Source: Pelagophyceae sp. CCMP2097
Taxonomy: Eukaryota > Sar > Pelagophyceae
Direction of reading: 5' to 3'
Assembly: GCA_026770575.1 (NCBI GenBank)
Contig: MU657213.1
Span: forward strand, 110,142-174,141
DNA length: 64,000 nucleotides
Part shown: piece after piece, positions 22,503 to 33,711 of the stretch
Numbering within the stretch: position 1 is the first letter of the stretch
How the letters are laid out: each line of letters opens with the position of its first letter
Position numbers and translations under genes: made by a program
The notes under the pieces: model-generated
Database searches by the model: none
Told to the model about the DNA's origin: nothing
The model's input: only the letters and a program-made list of their open reading frames with translations

Positions 22503-25366
22503 ATGGAGAGCGGCCACGCGCGTGTGCTGCGCGCGGGCCTCGGCGGCGCCAAGTGGATGGCCATGGGCATCGCCTTGCAGAAAGTCGTCGGAGTCGTGCT
22601 GTACTCTTCCCAGCGCCGCCTTTGCAAGCCTACGAAACCCCTCCCCGTCGCCGTCCGTACGTCGGACCGCGTAGCAACCAAGCGGCGGCGGGCCTCGCAT
22701 CGACGGTGCGGCTCGTAATTTCATTCTCTTCCTGCCCTGTGCACCATCGGCCGCGTGCGGCTGCGTGTGGGATCTTCTGCGTGCCGTACGGATCTTCTGC
22801 GCGCCTTCTAGGAGACGCTTGGCGTCGCATCGGTGCTGCCTCCCGCGCGCCGCGCGGGACCGCCGCGGACGGCGGCGTAGGTTCGCATGGAGCTGGCGCT
22901 CTCGACGGTCCTCTTCGTTTCGCGAGAGGGCTTCCGGCGCGGCCCTCCTGCGTCCAATTGCGCCAAACGACCCTTTTCGAGTCCGCGCTCGATTGCACCC
23001 GCGCGTAGGCTGGCGCTGGTGCGGACGACGGTGGTCCACGACGCGTCGAAGCCCATGGACAGATCGCTCGTGAAAACGTGCCCCAGACGCAGCGTCCCCC
23101 GATCGATCAGGCGACGGGCCGAGGCCCGCGCTCAGAGAGAGGCGCGCTCGCGTGCACTCGTGCACTCGACGAGAGGCGTGACGTGCTCGAGTCGCGATGC
23201 CGAGGTACATGGCCGAGTCGCGAGAGTGGGAAATGTTTTATCGTCGCACCCTTTCGTGTCCTCGCAGGAGCTGGATCCCGGCGCTCGCGGGCATGGTGCT
23301 GGCCGTGCTCGTGGGTGTCATCGGCGTGCCGCGCGTGCCTGCGGCGCAGCGCGGCCGCGAAGCCCTGGCGCTGTACGTTCCTTTCGTGTCCGAGACGGAC
23401 GCAGCGCTCCCTGGGCGCTTGCGGCGGCCTGCGAAGACCATCGCTTTAGCTACTGCGCGGCGGCGGCCGTCGAGTCGCTCTCGGAGCCGCTGCACACGCT
23501 TGCACTTGCCCAACTCGTGGTCGCCCCGCGCGCCGCTGCGGAGCCCGCGGCCGCGCTCGCGAGGGGCCTCACTTTAGTCTACCTCCTGCGCACGCGGGCG
23601 GAGCTCGAGGCCGCCGCGTTCGGCGCTGCGCAACTCGTATTCGCGGTCGTGCTCGGCCTCGTGCGCGCCGCGTGCTGGTACGTTTTGGAGAAGCGTCGCA
23701 AAGGACGGACGCTCGTGTCCCAGGTGCGGCGCCGTCGGCTTCGCACGCGCGGCCGAACTGGCGCCGCGGCCGTCGGACGGCATCGATTCGGCCCTGGCCG
23801 GCGTGGGCGCCGGGTTTGCCGCGCACTCAGTTTTGAAGCATCTTCTGACAGAGGCGGACCGCGTCGCAAAGGACTGCGTCAAGGTTTCCAGAAAGCCGCT
23901 CAGGGCGGTGCACACGGAGTCGTGAGCGGCATCAGAGATTCGAGGGCGACGGGAAAGACCCAAAGTGCGCGAAACCCGCGAGAATCCCGTGTCGTCAACA
24001 ACCGCGCAGGTCCTGACGTTCGCCGCGACCGCAGCCGACGCGGGCGTCTACGCCGTCGTTTCAAACTACGGGGCTCTGGTGGCGCGCCTGCTGCTGCAGC
24101 CAGCGGAGGACGCGGCGCGGCTGACGTTTGGCAAGCTCGGGGCTTTGTCGGCCGAAGCCGAAAAAGATGAGGACCGCGCCGCCGCAAAAAGGCAGGCGGG
24201 GGCGGTCCTCTTCGCCTTCAGCCGCGGCCTCCTCTACCTCGGCCTCCTCTTCGGCTGCGTCGCATCGGGCTACGCCGCGTTTGCGCTCCGGCTCTTACAC
24301 CACGGCCCACTTGCGGCGTCGAACACGCCCGCGAGAACGCTTCGCGATCAAAGTGCCGCGATCAGAGGCCTCTGGGGCGCCGGGAAAGACCCTCGTCGCC
24401 AGTATAAACGGGTGGTGCCTCTAGACCGTCATCCCAGATGCTTTGGACCGTCATCCCAGATGCTCCAGGCCACGCGCGCCTCGGCGGGGCAGACGCGGCC
24501 GCCGCGGGCGCTGCGCTCCGCGCCTACTGCTGGTACATCCCCTGTCTCGCGCTCAACGGTATCTTCGAGGCCTTTGCGCAAGCGACGGCGGGGCCCGAGG
24601 TCCGTTTTCGAAAGATTCTGTCGGCGCCGCGAAACAGCACGGATATCTACGCGCCCGCAGGACCTGCGCAGCCTCGCGGCGGCGCACGTGGCCTGCGCGG
24701 TGGCCTTTGCTGCCGTCGCGCCCAAACTCCTCGCGCAGCACGGCGCCGTTGGGATCGTCGCTGCAAGCGGGATGACCATGTGAGTGGACGCCACAGCCGA
24801 CTTTTCGGTCCTTGGAAGGCTCACGGGTCCTCACGCGTGTCGCGCGCTTGCGTCTTTGGGTCCGCCGTCGGCGTCGACGACCGTCTCCGCGCGCGTGACG
24901 CCATGCTAGGTTGCTGCGCGCCGTGTTTGCGTCGACGCTCGCGTCGCGCTACTTTGCAAAGCGGCTCCCGCGCCTTGCAGATGCCCAGTTCACAGCCGCG
25001 CCGCTCGCAGCCTTCGCCGCAGCGTGGTGCGCCCCGTCATCATGCTGGTACATGCGTCTCCACGGGAACTGTAGGGCGGCGAACGAGTACTCGCGCCAAG
25101 CGCTCCAAAGCCTCGCCGCACAAGAGTCGCGGCTCCGCCTCGTCGCCGCCGCCGCGCCGTACCTCGGCATCGCGGCGACGACGGCGGCGATACTGCTCGT
25201 GCGTCGTTTATCCGGGCGTGTCTGCTACGATTCTGTCTCGCAACGACCCGCGCGCTCGACGACCCGCGCGATTCAGGCGACCATTTACTTCTGCGACAAG
25301 AGCTTCGTCGTCGCCGTCGCCGACCTCGCCGGCGCCGCCAGCGGCCGGCGCCAGAAGACCGACTAA
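22503..25366 (+). CDS. RFT1: RFT1-like protein (oligosaccharide-lipid flippase family)
   Basis: A multi-pass ER membrane protein of the family needed for N-glycan precursor assembly. Exons read LGGAKWMAMGIALQKVVG, then ELALSTVLFVSREGFRRG (family LSTVLFLSREGFRRA). These are followed by LSEPLHTLALAQLVV, LKHLLTEADR (family KHFLTEGDR), AVVSNYGALVARLLLQPAED and YIPCLALNGIFEAFAQAT. The stop at 25364 follows VAVADLAGAASGRRQKTD. There are roughly eight introns, one (about 24420-24470) holding a two-copy repeat. Gene size and motif order agree well with RFT1. Confidence 0.88.
24426..24465. repeat. Two-copy direct repeat in an RFT1 intron
   Basis: CCGTCATCCCAGATGCT occurs twice, separated by 5-6 bases, close to the 3' end of an intron. 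Confidence 0.7.
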
Positions 25367-25631
25367 CCGAAAAAGGAAAAAATGGACCAACGAAAAAACG
25401 TGCGTCCGAGGCGCGGCCTTGGATGCATCGCCGCGATGCGGAGGGCCTTTCTTCCGCATGGTGTGGCATGGTCTTTGCCGGGCTTTCCCATCGTTGTGCG
25501 CCGCTGCGCCGCGCACACCGCCGTGGTCGCACCCGTCGAGGTCGGTCCACTTCGCCCGTGACGTGCGTCTTCTCCACGCTCCACACGCTCCCCACGCTCC
25601 CGTAGACGCCGGCGAGCGGGGCGGCGCTCGG

Positions 25632-26058
25632 TTAGGTGGAGTCCAGGAGCACGTCGTCGTTGGCGAAGACGGCGCCGCAGACGCCAAAGGGCAAGTGTCG
25701 TCGGACAACTTTCCCGGGCTTCACGTTGCACGCCGCTACCTCTTCAAGTATCACCGCGGTGCCCGGCTCCGCAAAGGGCTGCCGCCCCGGGTGGACTCGG
25801 CCCGCCGCGACGGTCGGCGTCGACACAGTGCGGGCACTCGTAGGCCGTCTGGGACAGGTGGGTCCTCGACGGCGGGTCCCCTCCTCGATGGCGGGTCCCG
25901 GAGAAAGCCGTACCCACGCATCTCCGCTGCGCACAAAGACGCAGCCCCCATCCCGGGCAGCGGCGAAAGAGGCGGGGGCGCGGTGTCAAAGGCCGAAGCG
26001 AAGGGCAGCGGGCAAGTGGCATCGGGCGCGGCGTCGTGGCCGACGAACAAGGAAGGAC
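25632..26058 (-). CDS. Possible small minus-strand gene, unrecognised
   Basis: A minus-strand frame ends at 25632 with VILEEVAACNVKPGKVVRR and FGVCGAVFANDDVLLDS. Upstream, in another frame, is DILATGPSLFVGHDAAPDAT. These look more protein-like than antisense noise and could be exons of one gene. I cannot join them securely or name a family. 25367-25631 shows nothing. Confidence 0.25.
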
Positions 26059-26237
26059 CCGTGGCAAGGATGTCAAAAGTTTCCGATTCGAAATTGTTCC
26101 GAGGTGCCCGGCCACGTGGGCGCGCCGAGCACGGGCGGCGAGGCCGATGGATGATCTCGACGACCGCTTCCGCTTTGATTCGGATGCGACCAACCGGAGA
26201 GGCCAGGTGGTCACGTTTAAAGTTCCAATTGAAAGCC

Positions 26238-27260
26238 TCACACGGGCAGCAGCTTGACGATGAGCCTGAGCGCGTCTCTCGCTTTGATCGTCGCTAATTT
26301 TGCGTCGTTGAGGAAGGCCGAGTCCTTTGCGTCGCCGTTGCTCGCAGCCGTGGAGACGATGGCCCCAAAATCCTAGGGGGGAAGTTTCCAAGTGAAAATC
26401 CTAGGGGGGAAGTTTCCACGTGAAAATGCCAACCGGCGTTTTCCCAAATGGGTTTTCCCCAAATGGGTGTCCCCGCAGAGCGAGTACGCACGGCGACGCC
26501 CGAAGCGTACGACGCCGACTGGAGCTGGGCCATGGCGGAGAGCCAGGCCTCTTCTGCGTCGACGTAGTCCACCAAGTCGTCGTCGTCGACTGTATTGCGC
26601 GCGCGGCGGATCATGCGGTCCGCGCCGACGAGGGGCGACTTTTTCGGCTCTGCCTTTTCCGCGCGCGTGCGCTCGTCGAACATGGACGGCACGGACGACT
26701 TCTTGTTCAGGGTCGAGTCGAGGCCGAGGATCAGCCTGACCGCCTCGGGGTCTCTTTTGCACAGCGTTTTAATGGCTTTTGCGTTTTTGGACATCAAGGC
26801 GTTTTTCGTCGCCTCCTTGAGCAGCTCGTCCTTGTTCTCCGACTGTAAAAGGTCGCGGTTCACTTCCGCGAAGCGGCAGTTCAACGTCGCGGCGTCCCAG
26901 TCTTCGACTAAAGCCTCGATGCGCTGCAGGCCGTCGCGGAGATTCGCCGCGTCGCTCACGGGCGCCTCCGCCGTGGGAGCCGCCAACATGCGGTCCGCCG
27001 CCGCCGACGCAGTGGGGACGTGCGACAAAGACGCCAGGGTCGCCGACGCGACGCCGCCGAAGACGCGGCGGTCGACGTTCCGGGGCTTTGGCGCGACGTT
27101 GTGCGCGGCGGCTGGCTGGCTGGCATACCTATGGCCGGCAGACTTCTGGGAGGCGCGCGGACTCTGGCTTGCGGCGGCTCGCGCACCTCGGGCGAACGTC
27201 GAGGCCGAGACTCAAGGCGACGCAGAGCGCCAGGCAGCACCACCGCCCCATCGTAGCCAT
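26238..27260 (-). CDS. Putative thylakoid-lumen protein with twin-arginine leader
   Basis: Exon 1 from 27260 encodes a signal peptide (MATMGRWCCLALCVALSLG). Exon 2 carries NVDRRVFGGVASATLASLSH, a twin-Arg and hydrophobic core ending at PTASAAADRM, as in lumenal cargo. The mature part is helical: LQRIEALVEDWDAATLNCRF, EVNRDLLQSENKDELLKEAT, LCKRDPEAVRLILGL, and later VDYVDAEEAWLSAMAQL. The last exon begins DFGAIVSTAASNGDAKDSAF and stops at 26238. The intron before it (about 26376-26500) ends in a duplicated 28-bp unit carrying two possible acceptors. The overall design resembles the lumenal gene at 10839-11591; function unknown. Confidence 0.65.
26367..26426. repeat. 28-bp tandem duplication spanning a 3' splice site
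   Basis: The unit beginning AAAATCCTAGGGGGGAAGTT (28 bp) occurs twice in tandem with one mismatch. On the minus strand each copy supplies a pyrimidine tract and a CCTAG acceptor, so this intron has two possible 3' splice sites 28 nt apart. Confidence 0.8.
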
Positions 27261-27553
27261 TGCGACGTTCGCGGCACTCTCAAGCTGCTGCAGGCCGCCG
27301 ACTTATCCCCGGGCCTTGGACGGCGAGAGAGGAGCGCGAGGCAGCTCAAGGTGTGTGCGGGACCACGCTTTGGCTGTGCACGTGCTCGATGACCCCGGGT
27401 GTGTGTGGGACCACGCTTTGGCTGCAGGCGGCACGACGGCGTCGAGCGCGCGCGCTCGTATGATCGCTGAACTTTCAGCGATATTTCGGCCGTCCGCCGC
27501 CCGAGCGCACGTGTACGTGGGACCGCCGCGAGTCGCACTGCTCCACCCGCGAC
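27261..27553. promoter_or_regulatory. Divergent promoter with a direct repeat
   Basis: It separates the lumenal-protein start (minus) from the methyltransferase start (plus). GGGACCACGCTTTGGCTG occurs twice, at about 27359 and 27407, 48 bp apart, a candidate shared regulatory repeat. Confidence 0.45.
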
Positions 27554-28869
27554 CATGCTCGCGCCGCGGAAGAAGCTCTGGGGCACCCCGGACGTCGCTC
27601 TCGATATTGTGCGTCGGATGCTTATGGCCTCTCGGGGACGGCTCCCCGTCTCAGAAACAACACCCGCGCTCGCCCCTTGCGCCGTCTCGGCGGGGAAGAC
27701 GTCGCGCTAGGCATGCGCGTGGCAGCGCGGGACAATCTGTTTCCCGTGGATCCGACTACTTCTGTTTTTCGAGGATGCGGCAATCTACCGCTCGAACCGC
27801 GGCCACAAAGACTGCCGGTGGCGTCTAGGCGACATGCTGCAGGTGGGGCCGAGCGACGTCGTCTACGACATTGGCTGTGCGCTTCCGCGGGCGGCGTCTT
27901 TGGTGCCTCTGTCCCACGGGCACGGGAGGCAGGGCTGCGTTGGGCGACGGCGCTCGAGTGAGTGAGACCGTTTCTGCGTCACCGTTTGCGACGCAGGCGG
28001 CGACGGCCGATTCCTCGTGAGCAGGGAGCCTCGTTGACATGGCCGTTTCGAGCCGAGGCGAGCCGCGACCCATTCACCTTTTTTCAGATAGCGGCGGCGA
28101 AGCGCGGCGCGCGCTGCGTCGGGGTGCGCCCGACCTGCCGAGGAAGTGTGCAATTTCCCAAGCATGCGCAGGTTGAGATCGAAGAGGCGCGGGCCGCGGA
28201 GGCGCGCGACAACGCGGTGCGCCCCGGCCGAACCTCCGTCCCACAGCATGTCCGTCACGCGTGCCGCGACGTAGGAGCGCGCGGGTCAGCATCCCTGCGC
28301 CTCGGGGAGCGCCCGCTCTCGACGAACGCGCGGCCTCGGAGGGGGTCTGTGGACTACCGTTTCGCACAGGCGTTTCTGATCGCGTCACGGTCATCGTGAG
28401 CAACGGCCTCGAGTGCGACCTCAGCGAGGCGACGGGTGCGTCGCCGTCGCATGCCGCGATGGTTCGAATGAGCCCCTTTCCAATTCCGACACGTTTCTAA
28501 GGGAGTCCTTTCAAAGCGAGGCCTCAAGCCCTTTACAAGGGACGTCGGAAATTCCCTTTACGAGGGACGTCGGAAATTCCCTTTCCGAGGGACGTCGGAA
28601 ATTCCCTTTCCGAGACGCCGCCGCGCAGCGCTCTACCTCTACCTGATCCCGCGCGGCCTCCGGATCATCCTCCCGACGCTGCGGACGTGGTACGATCCGA
28701 CGCTGCGACGGCCCTTGCCGTGATGATCCAATCGTACGATGCCCGACGCAGCCCGAACCGGCTGCGCGTCGTGACGTACATGGCGCCGCTGCCCGGCGTA
28801 GAGGTCCTGGAGTGCGTCCCTTTGGACCAGCGCCCGTCGACCGCCCGCGGTCTTGAAGAGACTCAATAG
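27554..28869 (+). CDS. Class I SAM-dependent methyltransferase
   Basis: The start MLAPRKKLWGTPDVALDIV leads through small introns to VVYDIGC joined to GDGRFL. That is motif I of the SAM-binding fold, split by an intron whose phase closes exactly. Next comes AAAKRGARCVGV joined to EIEEARAAEARDNAV, the acidic post-I residue that binds the SAM ribose. Later exons read RVTVIVSNGLECDLSEAT, ALYLYLIPRGLRIILPTL and RVVTYMAPLPGVEVLE. The pattern resembles small protein-lysine or FAM173-like methyltransferases; the substrate is unknown. The intron at about 28434-28624 contains a 25-bp unit in three copies. Confidence 0.75.
28538..28615. repeat. 25-bp tandem repeat, three copies, inside an intron
   Basis: The unit begins GAGGGACGTCGGAAATTCCC and is repeated three times with one or two differences, within the methyltransferase intron. 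Confidence 0.85.
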
Positions 28870-29782
28870 GCGACGGACGTGCACGTCGCGACGCCGCCCG
28901 CGCCCTTTGCCGGATTGCGTGCCGTCCCCCGGCGCGACAAACGGCGTCGACCGCTTCTTCGCTAGGCCTTCGCACCAGCCGGACGCAGAGTACCCGCTTT
29001 TCCTCTTTCACCTCCAACCCGAAACCCGCCTCCAACCCGCCGACGGCCACGCCGACGGCGTCGAGGAGCAGGCCGTGTTCGGATGCTGCCCGAGTTAAAG
29101 CGTCACCACGATGTCGAACGGACGCCGCTCTCCACGAGGACCCTTCCTCGCACCGACGCCCGGGACCGGCGTTGCCTCGCGCCATCTCGCGCGAGGGGAG
29201 AGGCACGGACCGTACCTGGCCATCCAGGTGCGGCCGCCCGGACCGTGGGTCTCCGGTCGGGACGACGGCGACGGCGCGGGCAGAAGAAGGCAAAGCAGAA
29301 CGAAGAGGTTTTACGAGCCATGTCACGAGGCTCCCTCTGGGTACGACACACAGACACAAGGAGCGCGGCACGCGCTGCTCGCAGAGTTTCTCTCGACTTC
29401 TTCAGCGCGCCGCTCGGGCACGCGGCGTGGTTTACCCCGGACCTGAGACCCGGACGCGCGTCCGGGTCGGCCGGCCCCTGGACAGACGCGCAGTCAGATT
29501 TTCGCGGGTCTCGGTCGGTCGGCGGGTCGCAAATATTCGCAACCACGGCCCGGGGCACCCGGGCCCTACCCACGGCCCAGGGCGCCCGGGCCCTTCCCAT
29601 GGATCCCGTGTGGACTGGAAGAGCCTGGATGGTTTTCTTGTTCCCGTCGCTAAAAGAACTGCACGGACGGCCCGGGACTTTGAGCTCAACATCGACGGGG
29701 CCGGCCCGTGCGCGCGCGGAGCTCGTGCGCGGCCGCTTAAGGCCGCCCGGCCGGGCCCGCCAGTGCCACCCACCCGGAGCGC
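28870..29782. other. Spacer with no assignable gene
   Basis: Several open frames cross it on both strands but none shows a family motif or clear exon structure. Between 29547 and 29605 there is a short repeat of the form CACGGCCCRGGGCRCCCGGGCCC. Confidence 0.3.
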
Positions 29783-30876
29783 ATGCCGGCCGCCACCCGG
29801 GCCGCGCGGTGCGCCCGGGCGCGCGCCGGCGGTGACGCGCTCGCACTGCGCGTGTTTGAGCAGCGCGACCTGCTCACGCCCATCCTGCGGCTGGTGGCTT
29901 CACCGAACGGCCTCCTCGTCACGAAGCACGTCGCTCGCGACGCGCGCGCCGTGACGCTGATCCTGCGCAAATTCATCTGGCAGGACCGCATCTTCAAGCG
30001 TCGAGCCGTCTTCGAGGGGCACACCGACGCCGTCACGAGCTGCGCGTTCTCGCCCGACGTCAAGCGCCTCGTCACGGCGAGCGCGGACAAGACGGCGCGG
30101 CTCTGGGACGCCGAGACCGGCGCGCTGTTGATGACGCTCGAGGGGCACGCCAACACCGTCAGGAGCTGCGCGTTCTCGCCCGACGGCGAGCGCATCGTGA
30201 CGGCGTGCGGCGACGGGACGGCGCGGCTCTGGGACGCCGAGACCGGCGCGCTGCTGACGACGCTCGAGGGGCACACCGGCTACGTCTTCAGCTGTGCGTT
30301 CTCGCCCGACGGCGCGCGCGTCGTCACCACGAGCAGCGACGAGACGGCGCGAATCTGGGACACCGAGACGGGCGCACTGCAGGCGACGCTCGAGGGGCAC
30401 ACCGACGAAGTCAACAGCTGCGCGTTCTCGCCCAACGGCGAGCGCATCGTGACGGGGAGCGACGACAACACGGCGCGGCTCTGGGACGCCGAGACGGGCG
30501 CGCTGCAGACGACGCTCGAGGGACACACCGGCGAGGTCACGAGCTACGCGTTCTCGTTCGACGGCAAGCGCCTCGTGACGGCGAGCAGCGACAGCACGGC
30601 GCGGCTCTGGGACGCCGAGACGGGCGCGCCGCTGCTGACGCTGAGGGGCACACAAACATCCTCTTCAGCTGCGCGTTCTCGCCTGACGGCAAGAGCATCG
30701 TGACGGCGAGCTGGGACAAGACGGCGCGGCTCTGGGACGCCGAGACGGGCGCGCTGCTGACGACGCTCGAGGGGCACACTCACGTCGTCACGAACGGCGT
30801 GTTCTCGCCCGACGGCACGTACGTCGCGACGGCGAGCGGCGACAGGACGACGCGGCTCTGGAACGTGGCGCTCTGA
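29783..30876 (+). pseudogene. WD40-repeat protein with a 1-bp frameshift in repeat 6
   Basis: After an N-terminal head (VFEQRDLLTPILRLVASPNG) there are seven WD40 units of the form LEGHT..V.SCAFSPDG..IVTAS.D.TARLWDAETGALL. The DNA units are strikingly alike. The segment GCGCGGCTCTGGGACGCCGA, or a close variant, starts at 30095, 30221, 30347, 30473, 30599 and 30724. The spacings are therefore 126, 126, 126, 126 and 125 bp. The missing base lies at about 30642, where other copies read ACGCTCGAGGGGCAC and this one ACGCTGAGGGGCAC. Frame is lost there; the last two units are intact in the next frame to 30876. It is either a genuine frameshift or a sequencing error. Confidence 0.85.
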
Positions 30877-31143
30877 CATGGTGCATGCTCCTCGCTGTGG
30901 GAGCTGGAGTCGACGCCGGCCTCGGTCTCCTGCAATCAGTAAGCGAGGTCCTTTTGAACTCGCGGGCCGCGGCGGGTGGAATCTTTTGACGGGCATCCGC
31001 CCGCTCAAAAGGCGCTCTTGCGTGAGCTGCCCGACGACTCGGCGCGTCGTTAATCGCATCTCGTCAATCGCAGCGTCCGTCGATCGCGGCGACGTCCGCG
31101 CGCTGCGCGCAGGCGCCGACATCCTGGGGCCCGCGCTACGCCG

Positions 31144-32548
31144 TCACAGCCGCTCGGTCGGCGCGGCGGGTTGATGATCGTTGTGTCCGCGGATCCACAA
31201 ACACGCCCTCGCGCGCCGCTCCTTCAGCGCAGGACCGGTGCCTGCGCCGCCGGCGCCGTCGGGGTTGCCCTCCAAGACTGCGGCGCGCGCGCCCCATTTG
31301 TCGACGTCGATGGGCGCGGTGCCGCCGCACTCGGCGAGGGTCCCGACGCCGGACCCCTCTGTTGCGGGCTGCGAGCGCCGCACGGAAGCCGCGGGCCGCG
31401 GTCGGACTGGGCGCCGTGCGCCGCTGTCGTCAACGTCGGCGCTTTCGCTGCAGCCGCTTGTTTCATCGTCAGCACCGCCGCGCGCCGCCGCCACCGCGAG
31501 CCGCTCTGCGACGTGCCTTACGCGGGACGCCGTCTTGTTCAGCTTGCTCGGCGGGGCGATTTCGAACCACTGCGCCCCGTCGCCGCGGAGCGAAACAGCC
31601 GGCGGGAGCGCGAGGCTGACGAGCGCCAGGTGCGCGCCCCCGTGGACGCGCGCGCCCGCGGCGGGCGGCGCGTCAAAAGGCAGCGCGGTCGGGTCAAACG
31701 CGCCAGGCGGCGCCCAGGGCTCGAGGTCCCGCGCGATTCGCCGGCCCGTCGGGTCGCGGTGCTCGGCGTCGCGCTCGTAAAGCTCGTACTCGCGCGACCC
31801 AAACACGGGCCAGCCCGCCGCCGCGAGCGCCTCGCAGATGTCTCGCACGCCGACATCGGCGGCGGCCGTGAGGCCGACGCGCGAGAGGCGGCCAGCGCTC
31901 GGCGTCGCCGCTGCGAAACGTTTGCCGCGGCGCCACGTCACTCGGACGGCGTGGTGCTGCTGCAGGCCCGGGCGCTGCTCGAGGCCCGCCTCGAGGCCCG
32001 CGACGGTCGTGTCGAACTCGTCGCCGCGTTCGTCCGGCGGCGCACCGCAGTCCGACGGCGCGCCGCAGACGAGGGCCGCGTAGCCGCAATTCGCCTCGGC
32101 CGCGCCGGAGACGAGCACGTCGAGGAACGCCGCCGTCTTGGCTAGGGCCACGAGCCTGCGAGGCGTCTCGCGAGCCTCTGCACCATATCGAGCCTCTGCA
32201 CCCGTGAGCACTCCATCCTTGCTGCGGCCCGAATATTCCGACTTTGCCATCATGCGACGCGGCAGGTTGCCCGGCGACGCCCGGCGCGAGGGGCGAGACA
32301 GGGACGCACGCCGGCAGCGCGCCCGCGAGCGTCGACGGCCGCGCGGCTCCGAGGGCCCATTCTGTGATCGGCGCGCCGTTGCGCCAGACGCCGTCTACGC
32401 CCGGCGCGGGGGCGAGGGCGACGCCCGCGGGCTTGAACGCGACTAAGACGTGATCGTCTTCGAAAACGAGGCGGGGCCGAGTCGCGTCGACCTTCGGCCG
32501 CTTCGGCCGCCACCCAGTCGAAAAGAGCCGCCGCCGCTGCGCGCGCAT
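31144..32548 (-). CDS. RluA-type RNA pseudouridine synthase-like protein
   Basis: The start at 32548 (MRAQRRRLFSTGWRPKRP) could be an organelle leader. Next comes RLVFEDDHVLVAFKPAGVAL, the usual opening strand of RluA-family synthases. Downstream are RRLVALAKTAAFLDVL and CGYAALVCG (family Y.ALV.G), then SRVGLTAAADVGVRDICEAL and AAAGWPVFGSREY, the binding-to-product motif order of the family. A long low-complexity C-terminal tail runs to 31144. The catalytic RLDR motif falls at an exon border (about 32170-32260) where GTGCAGAGGCTCG is duplicated. I could not place it securely, so activity is uncertain. Confidence 0.6.
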
Positions 32549-32802
32549 GGAGACTGCGCGCCCGAGCGCGGCCGGGCGCACTGCCGGCGACGCCCTCGAA
32601 TTCTGGCAGGGGGTTCCAGAAAGGTTTGGGCATTCCCCGAAAGGCCGGGGCACGTGTAAGGCCGGGGTCCGGCACGTGCCGGCACGTGCCTGCACCGCAC
32701 CGAGGATTTGAAAATCAAAGATTCTCAAAATTTAATCCATTCTTCTTCAATAATCCCCGTTTCTGCAGCTGGCAGCGTCAAAATTTAATGAATTAAATCA
32801 CG

Positions 32803-32814
32803 CTACAACTGTAG
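32803..32814. repeat. Palindromic motif CTACAACTGTAG (variant copy)
   Basis: A one-base variant of CTACAATTGTAG, which recurs at 35028, 44402, 46752 and 63800. Confidence 0.6.
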
Positions 32815-32984
32815 AGAGGTTTTTGGGTTTTCAATCGCACAGGGCCAGGCAGGTGGAGCTCGCACGGACGAGAGGGTCCCGGAGCCCTTTTCGAAGGACA
32901 CAGTCCGTACGTCGGAGCGGCTCGTGACGTCCTCGAGGCAGTCGTCGCGCGGTACGCCCTCTGAATGTGTTCTCTAAACGGCCA

Positions 32985-33098
32985 CACAGCGTGCCGCAGG
33001 ACTACGACGATACGCTGCGCTTCCTCAAGCGCACCGCGGCACGGGGGCACGCCGGCCCGGCGGCGGCGTTCGAAGAGGTCGCGGCGAGGCGGTCCGGT
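32985..33098 (+). pseudogene. Sel1-repeat fragment, relic of a MYND-Sel1 type gene
   Basis: The stretch reads SVPQDYDDTLRFLKRTAARG followed by HAGPAAAFEEVAARRSG. It aligns with the last Sel1 repeat of the gene at 40917-41989 (GVPQDDHEALRYFKRSAALG, then YDSSAAAIEYLAAR). No matching upstream part of such a gene is seen nearby, so this looks like a truncated copy. Confidence 0.5.
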
Positions 33099-33711
33099 CG
33101 ACCACAAAGAATCGTCGATACATTCCAGTCCGGGCGCTCGATGCGCCGGGCGAACTCATCGATCGAAGCAGTTTCTCGAACGAGGACCGCCCGGATTCCT
33201 CCCGGCGCCTCCGCACCGAGCGTGGCACCTCGGCACGCCGCTCCTTGGAGACGACGCGCCGGGTTTTGCGCGCCGGCACGTTCTAACGTCTCTCGAGGGG
33301 CTGCGGTGGGCCACGGGGCCGCGCCGCCGCGGCATTTGCTCCCGCGCCGCAGCGGGTCGCCCGCGCTGCAGCGGGTCGCCCGCGCAGCGGGTCGCCACCG
33401 CCCGCGCAACGCGGAGCGACTCAAACCCACGTTTTCGACCTCGGCGAAAGCACGAATGCAAGGCAACTTGTCGGGAGGGTGCAGTTCAGAACAACACGGG
33501 CGTTACGCCGTACGTAGTTCGAAGGAATCAGTCAAAGTGAACTTTTCAACTTTTGGGGACCCAGTAATTATGCTCCCAAACGACGTGGTTGCATAAGCTC
33601 TGAATGGGAAAACCCGTCGAAGTCAGAGTGTCATTCTAAGAGCCAAGAGCTTCAAGAACTATGTCGTGACGGTGTTAGTGCCCCTGACCGCAGCCCCAAG
33701 ACCGCCCCCCG

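Larger units (their letters stand above)
32549..33711. other. Spacer with AT-rich part and gene relic
   Basis: Bases 32700-32800 are AT-rich. A palindrome lies at 32803-32814 and a Sel1-repeat relic at 32985-33098. Beyond that, frames are open but carry no motif I recognise. Confidence 0.4.

Noticed and set aside
28870..29450. Plus-strand frames near 29111-29446 as a separate gene or last exon of the methyltransferase
   Set aside because: There is no motif, no clear splice border and a strongly biased composition; left unassigned.
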